Positions 1-6,956 of a stretch of 64,000 nt of DNA are shown in pieces. The translations under genes and the position numbers were made by a program. A model generated the notes under the pieces. It did no database searches. It was not told the origin of the DNA and worked only from the letters and a program-made list of their open reading frames with translations. The stretch covers positions 25,232-89,231 of the forward strand of contig NZ_BMPJ01000007.1 of NCBI RefSeq assembly GCF_014647535.1, read 5' to 3'. Each line of letters begins with the position of its first letter. The first letter of the stretch is position 1. This stretch comes from Thermus composti (GTDB lineage Bacteria > Deinococcota > Deinococci > Deinococcales > Thermaceae).

Positions 1-157
1 CCTGGCCCCGGCCCTAAACGGCATCCGGCTCTTTGGCGGGCCCCCTTTAGGGTTCTGGATCGCCCAGCAGGGGAGCATCTGGGTCTTCATCGTGCTGATC
101 TTCATCTACGCGGCGCGGATGCAGGCCTTGGACCGGGAGTACGGCGTTGAAGACTAG
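1..157 (+). CDS. DUF4212-type small symporter subunit (3' part only)
   Basis: The reading frame is open from position 2 to the TAG at 155-157, giving 51 C-terminal residues; the start lies before the window. It shows one hydrophobic segment (VFIVLIFIYAA) and a short polar tail ending GVED. Family knowledge: DUF4212 proteins are two-helix membrane proteins of roughly 80-100 residues encoded just ahead of a VC_2705-type sodium/solute symporter, comparable in position to YjcH before ActP. That is the arrangement here, with 9 bases and an AGGAGGG ribosome site before the permease. The assignment rests on the tail sequence plus position. A direct role in transport is inferred, not seen. Confidence 0.75.
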   Translation, partial: LAPALNGIRLFGGPPLGFWIAQQGSIWVFIVLIFIYAARMQALDREYGVED

Positions 158-166
158 GAGGGAACC

Positions 167-1837
167 ATGAGCGTTGAGGCTTGGACCTGGGCCATCGTCA
201 TCCTAAGCTTCGCCCTCTACCTGGGCATCGGCTACTGGGCCCGGGTGCGGGAAACCGCCGGGTTTTACGTGGCCGGGCGTGGGGTCCCCCCCGTGGCCAA
301 CGGGGCCGCCACCGCCGCCGACTGGATGTCGGGGGCGAGCTACATCTCCATGGCGGGCCTCATCAGCTTCCTGGGCTTTGACGGGGCGGTCTACCTCATG
401 GGCTGGACGGGGGGGTATGTGCTCCTCGCCCTCCTCCTCGCCCCCTACCTCCGGAAGTACGGGAAGTACACGGTGCCCGAGTTCATCGGGGACCGGTACT
501 ACTCCAACCTGGCGCGGGTGGTGGCGGTGATCGCCGCCATCTTCGTCTCCTTCGTCTACGCCGTGCCCCAGATCCGGGGTGTGGGCATCGTGCTCTCCCG
601 CTACCTGGGGGTGGACGTGGCCACGGGGATCTGGGCGGCGGTCTTGGTCACCGCCTTCATCGCCGTGCTGGGGGGCATGAAGGGGATCACCTGGACCCAG
701 GTGGTCCAGTACGTGGTGCTCATCACCGCCTACCTCATCATGGGGATCGCCCTCGCCAACCTCCTCACCGGCAACCCCATCCCCCAGCTCGCCTTCACCT
801 TCAGCGACTTCGCCGTGCGGCTGAGCCAGCTCCAGGTGGAGCTTGGCTACAAGGAGTACGTGGCCCCCTTCCAGAACCTTTCCGCCCTCAACGTCTTCCT
901 CATCACCCTGACCCTGATGGTGGGGACGGCGGGCCTGCCCCACGTGATCATCCGCTTCTACACGGTGCCCAAGGCCTCCGACGCCCGCTGGAGCGCGGGC
1001 TGGGCCCTGCTCTTCATCGGCCTCCTCTACACCACCGCCCCCGCCGTGGCCGTCTTCTCCAAGTACAACCTCCTCAACACCCTGGTCAACAAGCCCCTGG
1101 AGGAGGTGCGCCAGATTGACTGGGTGCAGAAGTGGGAACAGACGGGCCTCCTGAAATTCCAGGACAAGAACGGCGACGGGATCCTGCAGATGAGCGGGAA
1201 CCCCGAGGTCAACGAGGTCACCATAGACCAGGACATCATCGTCCTCTCCACCCCCGAGGTGGCCAAGCTGGCCCCCTTCATCGTGGGCCTGGTGGCCGCG
1301 GGAGGCCTGGCGGCGGCCCTTTCCACGGCGGCGGGGCTTCTCATCGTCATCGCCAGCGCCATCAGCCACGACCTCTACACCCGGCTCATCAACCCGGGGG
1401 CCTCCGAGGCCACCAAGCTCCTCATCGCCCGGGTGGTCATCTTCCTGGTGGTGGTCCTGGCGGCGCCTTTTGGCATCAACCCGCCCGCCTTCATCGCCCA
1501 GTTGGTGGCCTTCGCCTTCGGCCTCGCCGCCAGCACCTTCTTCCCCTCCATCCTCCTGGGCATCTTTGACCGGCGGATGAACATGCAAGGGGCGGTGGCC
1601 GGGATGCTGGTGGGCCTCGTCTTCACCGCCACCTACATCATCGGCACCAAGTACCTGGGCTGGCCCAACTTCATCTTCGGGATCACCGCCGAGGGCATCG
1701 GGGCCATCGGCATGCTCCTCAACTTCCTGGTGGCCTACCTGGTCTCCCGGGCCACTCCCCCTCCCCCTGCGGAGGTCCAAAAACTGGTGGACGAAATCCG
1801 CGTGCCCAAGGGAAGCGGGGCGGCCCTGGAGCACTAA
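167..1837 (+). CDS. Sodium:solute symporter, VC_2705/ActP-like (carboxylate uptake)
   Basis: A 556-residue inner-membrane protein with about 13 hydrophobic segments and the SSF fold (N-terminal GYWARVRETAGFYVAGRG, then AADWMSGASYISMAG). It probably couples sodium entry to uptake of acetate or a similar short carboxylate. An extramembrane loop carries DKNGDG with D333, N335 and D337 spaced like an EF-hand calcium loop; as far as I recall this is typical of the VC_2705 subfamily and not of ActP proper. The start ATG follows GGAGGG and is translationally close to the DUF4212 gene, so the two probably form one transport unit. A GC-rich hairpin follows the stop. The substrate is inferred from family and from the signalling genes downstream. 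Confidence 0.85.
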   Translation: MSVEAWTWAIVILSFALYLGIGYWARVRETAGFYVAGRGVPPVANGAATAADWMSGASYISMAGLISFLGFDGAVYLMGWTGGYVLLALLLAPYLRKYGKYTVPEFIGDRYYSNLARVVAVIAAIFVSFVYAVPQIRGVGIVLSRYLGVDVATGIWAAVLVTAFIAVLGGMKGITWTQVVQYVVLITAYLIMGIALANLLTGNPIPQLAFTFSDFAVRLSQLQVELGYKEYVAPFQNLSALNVFLITLTLMVGTAGLPHVIIRFYTVPKASDARWSAGWALLFIGLLYTTAPAVAVFSKYNLLNTLVNKPLEEVRQIDWVQKWEQTGLLKFQDKNGDGILQMSGNPEVNEVTIDQDIIVLSTPEVAKLAPFIVGLVAAGGLAAALSTAAGLLIVIASAISHDLYTRLINPGASEATKLLIARVVIFLVVVLAAPFGINPPAFIAQLVAFAFGLAASTFFPSILLGIFDRRMNMQGAVAGMLVGLVFTATYIIGTKYLGWPNFIFGITAEGIGAIGMLLNFLVAYLVSRATPPPPAEVQKLVDEIRVPKGSGAALEH

Positions 1838-1849
1838 GCCCTGGGGAAA

Positions 1850-1879
1850 GGTCCCATCCCGGCTTCCCGGGATGGGGCC
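1850..1879 (+). terminator. Hairpin after the symporter gene
   Basis: The arms GGTCCCATCCCGG (1850-1862) and CCGGGATGGGGCC (1867-1879) pair over 13 positions with one G-T pair and a four-base loop. No T tract follows, so it may be a weak or factor-assisted terminator or an mRNA 3' stabiliser. A -10 box for the next gene begins immediately after it. Confidence 0.5.
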
Positions 1880-1880
1880 C

Positions 1881-1886
1881 TAAACT
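1881..1886 (+). promoter_or_regulatory. -10 box (TAAACT) of a leaderless transcript
   Basis: TAAACT ends 6 bases before the ATG at 1893. The same TAAACT-N6-ATG arrangement occurs before the genes at 30429 and 41352. With a transcription start about 6-7 bases after the box, the mRNA would begin at or next to the start codon. No Shine-Dalgarno sequence is visible. No good -35 hexamer is seen because the preceding hairpin occupies that position. Confidence 0.55.
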
Positions 1887-1892
1887 GAAGCC

Positions 1893-2264
1893 ATGCTCCT
1901 CCTTTACCTTAGGTTTTACCTGGGAAGCCTCTCCGCCCTCTTTGCCTTCTACCTCCTCGGCCACTACCTTTTGGGCTTCCCCTTCCCCACCCCCACCACC
2001 CTCCTCCACCTGGCCCTGGGGGCGGGGGTGGGGGTGGGGCTTGGGGCCCTTTACCACCGCCTCTGGCCCCTGCCCCCACCCGGGCTTGGCCGGGTGGTGC
2101 GGCTTTTCGTCCTCCTCCCTCCCGCCTTCATGTTGGGCATCGGCCTCCTCGTCCTCTTCCAGGCCCAGGTAGCCCTCCCCTTCCTGGTGCCCCTCCTCGC
2201 CTGGCTCACCCCGGACTATGGACCCCAAAGAAGTGCCCCCCCTGAACACCCTCCCCGAGGCTGA
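1893..2264 (+). CDS. Small integral membrane protein, function unknown
   Basis: A 123-residue protein with about four hydrophobic segments (residues 3-27, 34-52, 66-90, then a shorter one) joined by proline-rich turns. I do not recognise a family. Its coding end overlaps the start of the next gene by 47 bp in another frame, so the last 15 residues (rich in P, Q, R) may be a by-product of that overlap. It is the first gene after a leaderless-type promoter and heads the unit leading into the cNMP/CBS protein and the sensor kinase. A role as a membrane partner of the signalling cluster is only a guess from position. Confidence 0.6.
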   Translation: MLLLYLRFYLGSLSALFAFYLLGHYLLGFPFPTPTTLLHLALGAGVGVGLGALYHRLWPLPPPGLGRVVRLFVLLPPAFMLGIGLLVLFQAQVALPFLVPLLAWLTPDYGPQRSAPPEHPPRG

Positions 2265-3966
2265 ACGGGAAGCCCTCTTGGGGGAGGCGAAAGAGGAGCG
2301 CCACCCCCCGGGCACCCGCTTCCTGGAGCAGGGGGGGGAACCCGCCCGGGCCCTCCACCTGGTCCTGGAGGGGGAGGTGGCCCTCCTGGACGGGGAACAG
2401 GAGGTGGGGGTCTTGGGCCCCGGGGAGTTCTTCGGGTACCCTTCCCTCCTTTCCGGGGAGCCCCCCGCCTTCAGCGTGGTGGCCAAGACGCCGGTAAGGA
2501 TCCTCCGCTTTCCCGAGGAGGCCTTCCGAAAGCTTTTGGCCTACCCCGAGGCGGCCCGGTTCTTCGGCCAAGGCCTGGCGGAGCGGGTGAGGCTTAGGGC
2601 CTTGCCCGACCTCTCCCTTTTCGCCCCGGTGGGAAGGCTCATCCGGCGCGAACCTCTTTTCATCCCCCCTTCCGCCAGCGCGGCGGAAGCGGCCCGGAGG
2701 ATGCGGGAGGCGGGGGTCTCCAGCCTCCTGGTGGCCTCGGAGCCCCCGGGCATCCTCACCGACCGGGACCTGAGGAACCGGGTCCTGGCGGAGAACCGCC
2801 CCCCCTCCACCCCGGTGGCGGAGGTGATGACCGCCCCCCTCTTCACCCTTCCCGCCAGCACCCCCCTTTACGAGGCGGTGGCGGCCATGGTGGAACGGGG
2901 CATCCACCACCTGCCCCTCACGGAAGGGGAAAGGATCGTGGGGGTGGTGACCCACACCGACCTCCTCCTCCACCAGGCGCAAAGCCCCCTTCTTCTCCTA
3001 AGGCGCATAGAACGGCTGGAGCTTTCCCGGTATAGCCTCGAGGTGGCCCGTCTGGTGGAAGGCCTCTTCCAAAGGGGCCTTGGGGGGCTGGAGATCGGCA
3101 GGGTGGTGGCCTCCTTGAACGACGCCCTAATCCGCCGCCTGGTGAAGGAGGCGGAGGCCGCCTTGGGAAAGCCCCCTGCGCCCTACGCCTTCATGGTCTT
3201 CGGCTCGGAAGGGCGGAAGGAGCAGGCCCTCCTCACCGACCAGGACAACGCCCTGGTCCTGGAGAAGGAAGGAGAGGAGGGCTACTTCCAAGCCCTGGCG
3301 GAGCGGGTGGTGGGGGGGCTTTTGGAAGCGGGCATTCCCGCGTGCAAGGGGGGGTACATGGCCACCCGCTGGCGCAAGAGCCTCCCCGAGTGGGTGGCCA
3401 CCTTCCGCAGGTGGATGGAGGCCCCCGAGCCCAAGGCCCTCCTGGAGACCCAGATCTTCTTTGACCTGAGGGGCGTGGCGGGGGCCCTCTCCCTAAGGCC
3501 CCTGGAGGAGACCTTCCTGGAAGGAAGCCGGAAGGGGGTGTTCCTCTACCACCTGGCCCAGGCGGCCCTGGCCTTCCGGCCCCCCTTGGGCCTCTTCGGC
3601 CGGGTGCGCACGGAGGAAGGCTTCGTGGACCTCAAGCGCTCGGCCCTAGCCCCCATCGTGGCCCTGGCCCGGCTTTACGCCCTCCAGGTGGGTAGCCTCG
3701 CCAAGGGAACGGTGGAAAGGCTTAGGGCGGCGGCGGAAGGAGGGGCTTTGAGCCGGGAAGGGGCCGAGGGCCTCGAGGCCGCCTTCCGCTTCTTCTTCGC
3801 CCTCCGCCTCCGCCACCAGCTCCAGGCCCTGGAGGAGGGCCGCCCCGTGGAAAACCGCGTCCTCTGGGCCGCCCTCTCCCCTAGGGAAAGGAAGGAGGCC
3901 CTGGAGGGGTTTAGGCTCCTCCAGGAGATCCAGGAGAGCACGGCCGTCCGGTTCTCCCTGCGATGA
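2218..3966 (+). CDS. cNMP-binding / CBS pair / DUF294 nucleotidyltransferase-like protein
   Basis: A 582-residue cytosolic signalling protein. Visible order: cyclic-nucleotide-binding jelly roll (about 15-130, core LHLVLEGEVALLDGEQEVG and FGYPSLLSG), a CBS pair (about 145-265, with ILTDRDL and VVTHTDLLL), a DUF294 nucleotidyltransferase (about 290-430) and its helical C-terminal domain to 582. The nucleotidyltransferase signature GSEGRKEQ...TDQD is intact, with D341 and D343 as likely metal ligands. Proteins of this build sit beside actP-like symporters in proteobacteria. Such proteins are thought to sense nucleotides, but their substrate is not settled. It overlaps the next small gene as ATGA (3963-3966), implying translational coupling. 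Confidence 0.85.
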   Translation: MDPKEVPPLNTLPEAEREALLGEAKEERHPPGTRFLEQGGEPARALHLVLEGEVALLDGEQEVGVLGPGEFFGYPSLLSGEPPAFSVVAKTPVRILRFPEEAFRKLLAYPEAARFFGQGLAERVRLRALPDLSLFAPVGRLIRREPLFIPPSASAAEAARRMREAGVSSLLVASEPPGILTDRDLRNRVLAENRPPSTPVAEVMTAPLFTLPASTPLYEAVAAMVERGIHHLPLTEGERIVGVVTHTDLLLHQAQSPLLLLRRIERLELSRYSLEVARLVEGLFQRGLGGLEIGRVVASLNDALIRRLVKEAEAALGKPPAPYAFMVFGSEGRKEQALLTDQDNALVLEKEGEEGYFQALAERVVGGLLEAGIPACKGGYMATRWRKSLPEWVATFRRWMEAPEPKALLETQIFFDLRGVAGALSLRPLEETFLEGSRKGVFLYHLAQAALAFRPPLGLFGRVRTEEGFVDLKRSALAPIVALARLYALQVGSLAKGTVERLRAAAEGGALSREGAEGLEAAFRFFFALRLRHQLQALEEGRPVENRVLWAALSPRERKEALEGFRLLQEIQESTAVRFSLR

Positions 3967-4136
3967 AGGCCCGCGCCTTTTCCCTCTTCCTCCTTGGGTT
4001 TGGCCTCTTCACCCTTCCCTTGGACCTGTTCCCAAAGGAGCCCGTGGCCTGGGGGTTTCCCCCCCTTTACCTCTACCTCTACGGGGCCTGGGGGCTGGTG
4101 ATCCTCCTGGCCCACCGCCTGGGGCGAAGGCCATGA
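3963..4136 (+). CDS. 57-residue membrane protein between the CBS and kinase genes
   Basis: A short gene that joins its neighbours by ATGA overlaps on both sides: its ATG overlaps the stop of the cNMP/CBS gene and its TGA (4134-4136) overlaps the ATG of the kinase gene at 4133. The product has two hydrophobic segments (about residues 5-22 and 34-51) and a basic end (HRLGRRP). Its size, topology and place directly before an SSS-type protein resemble the DUF4212/YjcH small subunits that precede SSS permeases. I infer that it is the small partner of the symporter domain of the kinase; sequence similarity alone would not show that. Confidence 0.7.
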   Translation: MKARAFSLFLLGFGLFTLPLDLFPKEPVAWGFPPLYLYLYGAWGLVILLAHRLGRRP

Positions 4137-6673
4137 ACCCTTGGGCACTCTTCCTGGGACTCCTCCTCTACCTAGGCCTCCTCTTCCTGGTGGCCCTTTT
4201 CGGGGAGGGCCGGGGGAAGGCCCTGGCCCATAGCCCCTGGACCTACGCCCTCTCCCTGGCCGTCTACGCCACCGCCTGGACCTTTTTGGGAAGCGTGGGC
4301 CGGGCGGCCACCGAGGGGGCCACCTTCCTGCCCATCTACCTGGGCCCCACCCTGGTCCTCCTCCTTTGGCCCTGGCTCCACGGCCGGATCCTCGCCTTAG
4401 CCCGGACCCACCGCCTCACCTCCTGGGCCGACTACCTCTTCCTGCGCTACGGGCCAGGCCCCCTAGCCCCCCTGGCCGTGGGGTTTTTGGTGGTGGGCCT
4501 CCTCCCCTACCTGGCCCTGCAGCTCAAGGCCATCGCCCAAAGCTTCCTCTACCTAAGCGAAAAGAAGGAGCCCCTGGCGGATGTGGCCCTCTTCACCGCC
4601 CTCCTTTTGGGCTTCTTCGCCATCCTCTTCGGCACCCGGCGCCTGGACCCCTCGGAGAGGCACCCGGGGCTGGTGCTGGCGGTGGCCTTTGAGTCCTCGG
4701 TGAAGCTCCTGGCCCTTCTCCTGGTGGGAGGGTACGCCCTTTCCCGGCTGGGGAATCCTTTCCTCGAGGCCCCAAGCCGCCCGGAACTCCACCCCCTCCT
4801 CCTCCCCCCGGAGGGGCTTACCGGCCACGTGGCCTGGGTGAGCCTGGTGGCCCTCTCGGGCCTGGCCTTCCTCCTCCTGCCCCGGCAGTTCCACGTGAGC
4901 GTGGTGGAGAACCAAGACCCCCGCCACCTCCCCCACGCCGCCTGGGCCTTTCCCCTCTACCTCCTCCTCATCACCCTGCCCACGGTGCCCCTGGCCCTTT
5001 GGGGCCGGATCCTCCTCCCCGGGGAGAACCCCGACCTCTACGTCCTGGGCCTTCCCCTAGCCCTGGGAAGCCCCGGGCTCGCCTTCTTGGCCTTTTTGGG
5101 CGGGGTCTCGGCGGCCACGGCCATGGTGGTGGTGGAAGGGCTCGCCCTTTCCATCCTGATCTCCAACCACCTCCTCTCCCCCCTCCTCCTCCGCTTTCAG
5201 GCCCTAGGAAGCCTCCTCCTCTGGCGGCGGGTGGCCATCCTGGGGGTGATGCTCCTCGCCTACCTCTACTTCCGCCTGGCGGGAGAGGCCTACGCCCTGG
5301 TGGGGATGGGCCTCATCTCCTTCGTGGCCGTGGCCCAGCTGGCCCCGGCGGTCCTTCTGGGCCTTTTCTGGAAGGGGACCACCCGGGAAGGGGCCCTGGC
5401 GGGGCTTCTGGGGGGGGCCCTGGTCTGGCTCTACACCCTCTTCCTCCCGGCCCTGGCCCGCTCCGGGGTCCTGCCCGAGGGCTTCCTCCAGGGTCCCCAC
5501 CCCCTCCTAAGGCCCGAGGGGCTTCTGGGGGTGGAGGGCCTGGACCCCGTGACCCACGGCTTTCTGGCGAGCCTTGGGGTCAACCTGGCCCTGACCCTAG
5601 GGGTTTCCCTCTTCCTAAACCCGGCGCCCCAGGCCCCCCACCGGCTCGGGGAGAAGGAAGCCCTGGCCGAGGTCTTGGGCCGGGCCCTGGGGGAGGAGGC
5701 CCAAAGGACCTTCCTGGAAAGGGCCAAGGACCTTCCCCCCCAGGAGGCCACCCTCCTGGCCGAGGGCCTCCTCTCGGCGGCGGTGGGGCCCGCCACCGCC
5801 TGCCTCCTCCTCCACGCCGCCACCCGGGAGCCCCCGCCGGAGGCCCTCCTCGAGGCGGCGGCCCGGGAGAGCCGGGAGGTCCGGGCCTACGCCGAGGCCC
5901 TGGAACGGGCCCGGCGGGAGCTCGCCGAGGCCTACGAGCGCCTCAAGGCCCTGGACCAGGCCAAGGACGAGATGCTGGCCGCCCTGGCCCACGAGTTCAA
6001 GATCCCCCTCACGGCGGTCCGGGCCTTGGCGGAGATCCTCCGGGACAACCCCGGGCTTTCCCCCGAGGAGCGGGAGCGCTTCGCGGCTCTTTTGGCCAAG
6101 GAGGCTCAGAGGCTCGCCCGCCTGGTGGAGGAGGTCCTGGCCTTCGCCGCCCTCGAGGCCCAAGCCCCCTTAAGGGAGGCGGTGAACCTGAAGGCCCTGG
6201 CCCAGGAGGCCCTGGACCTGGTCCGGCCCCTGGCCGAGGCCCGGGAGATTAGACTGGAAGCGCACCTGGAAGAGGTGTGGGCCCGAACCCACGGCGACCG
6301 CCTCAAACAGGTCCTCCTCAACCTGCTGCAAAACGCCCTTCGCCACGCCCGCACCCGGGTGCGCCTCACCCTCACCCCCGCGGGCAAAGAGGCCCTCTTC
6401 CGGGTGGAAGACGACGGTCCCGGGGTCCCCGATGCCCTCCGCCCCCTGATCTTTGAGCCCTTCCGGAGCCTTTCGGGCGGCACCGGGCTTGGGCTCTACC
6501 TGGCGCGGCGGATCCTCGAGGCCCTAGGCGGGCGCATCTTCCTGGAAGAAGGCCCAGGCGGCCGCTTCGCCTTTACCCTGCCCTTGGAGGTGGACGATGC
6601 GGATCCTGGTGGTGGACGACGAGGAAAGCATCCTGGTTCCCCTGGAGTTCCTCCTGAGGAAGGAGGGGCATGA
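4133..6673 (+). CDS. Symporter-domain sensor histidine kinase (CrbS/CbrA type)
   Basis: An 846-residue membrane sensor. Residues 1-500 form an SSF-like domain with about 13 membrane segments; a linker and coiled coil (about 580-615) lead to a DHp domain with the H box ALAHEFKIPLTAV (H620), then the N box (LNLLQNALRHA), G1 (DDGPGVPD) and G2 (GTGLGLYLARR) of the HATPase. All kinase motifs look intact. Family knowledge: kinases of this build (CrbS, CbrA) sense or transport small carboxylates or amino acids and control acetate metabolism or carbon use. The last 25 residues, after the usual HATPase end LPLEV, are encoded by DNA that is also the start of the response-regulator gene in another frame. 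Confidence 0.88.
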   Translation: MNPWALFLGLLLYLGLLFLVALFGEGRGKALAHSPWTYALSLAVYATAWTFLGSVGRAATEGATFLPIYLGPTLVLLLWPWLHGRILALARTHRLTSWADYLFLRYGPGPLAPLAVGFLVVGLLPYLALQLKAIAQSFLYLSEKKEPLADVALFTALLLGFFAILFGTRRLDPSERHPGLVLAVAFESSVKLLALLLVGGYALSRLGNPFLEAPSRPELHPLLLPPEGLTGHVAWVSLVALSGLAFLLLPRQFHVSVVENQDPRHLPHAAWAFPLYLLLITLPTVPLALWGRILLPGENPDLYVLGLPLALGSPGLAFLAFLGGVSAATAMVVVEGLALSILISNHLLSPLLLRFQALGSLLLWRRVAILGVMLLAYLYFRLAGEAYALVGMGLISFVAVAQLAPAVLLGLFWKGTTREGALAGLLGGALVWLYTLFLPALARSGVLPEGFLQGPHPLLRPEGLLGVEGLDPVTHGFLASLGVNLALTLGVSLFLNPAPQAPHRLGEKEALAEVLGRALGEEAQRTFLERAKDLPPQEATLLAEGLLSAAVGPATACLLLHAATREPPPEALLEAAARESREVRAYAEALERARRELAEAYERLKALDQAKDEMLAALAHEFKIPLTAVRALAEILRDNPGLSPEERERFAALLAKEAQRLARLVEEVLAFAALEAQAPLREAVNLKALAQEALDLVRPLAEAREIRLEAHLEEVWARTHGDRLKQVLLNLLQNALRHARTRVRLTLTPAGKEALFRVEDDGPGVPDALRPLIFEPFRSLSGGTGLGLYLARRILEALGGRIFLEEGPGGRFAFTLPLEVDDADPGGGRRGKHPGSPGVPPEEGGA

Positions 6674-6956
6674 GGTGGCCCTGGCCCAGACAGGGGAAGA
6701 GGCCCTGGAGGCGGCCCAGGAGCAACCCTTTGACCTGGTGGTCCTGGACCTGATGCTCCCGGGGATAGATGGTTTTGCCGTCCTGGAAAAGCTCAAAGCC
6801 CTTCCCCGCCCCCCCAAGGTCCTGGTCCTCACCGCAAGGGGCCGGGAAGCGGACCGGGCCAAGGCGGAGGCCTTGGGGGCCGAGGCCTTCGTGGCCAAGC
6901 CCTTCGGCACCCGGGAGCTCCTCGAGGAGATCCGGGCCCTCCTGGGGAAAGGATGA
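6597..6956 (+). CDS. Stand-alone response-regulator receiver domain
   Basis: A 119-residue CheY-like protein with D7/D8, phospho-acceptor D51 (VVLDLMLPG), T79 and K101 (AKPFG), and no output domain. The start ATG is preceded by GGAGG with 6-base spacing inside the kinase gene, giving a 77-bp overlap in different frames. It is the obvious partner of the kinase. Characterised CrbS-type kinases work with regulators carrying a LuxR-type DNA-binding domain; this one must act through protein contact, perhaps with the next gene product. Its stop overlaps the next start (ATGA at 6953-6956). Confidence 0.9.
   Translation: MRILVVDDEESILVPLEFLLRKEGHEVALAQTGEEALEAAQEQPFDLVVLDLMLPGIDGFAVLEKLKALPRPPKVLVLTARGREADRAKAEALGAEAFVAKPFGTRELLEEIRALLGKG

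Noticed and set aside
203..1834. A long open frame on the strand opposite the symporter
   Set aside because: Its translation is Gly/Asp/His/Glu-rich low-complexity sequence typical of the antisense of a GC-rich gene; the + strand protein has a clear membrane fold.
1850..1879. A classical intrinsic terminator after the symporter
   Set aside because: The stem is strong but no T tract follows; it is listed only as a likely hairpin terminator with moderate confidence.
4999..6252. A 417-codon frame inside the sensor kinase gene
   Set aside because: Gly/Pro/Arg-rich shadow frame; the kinase motifs are all in the other frame.
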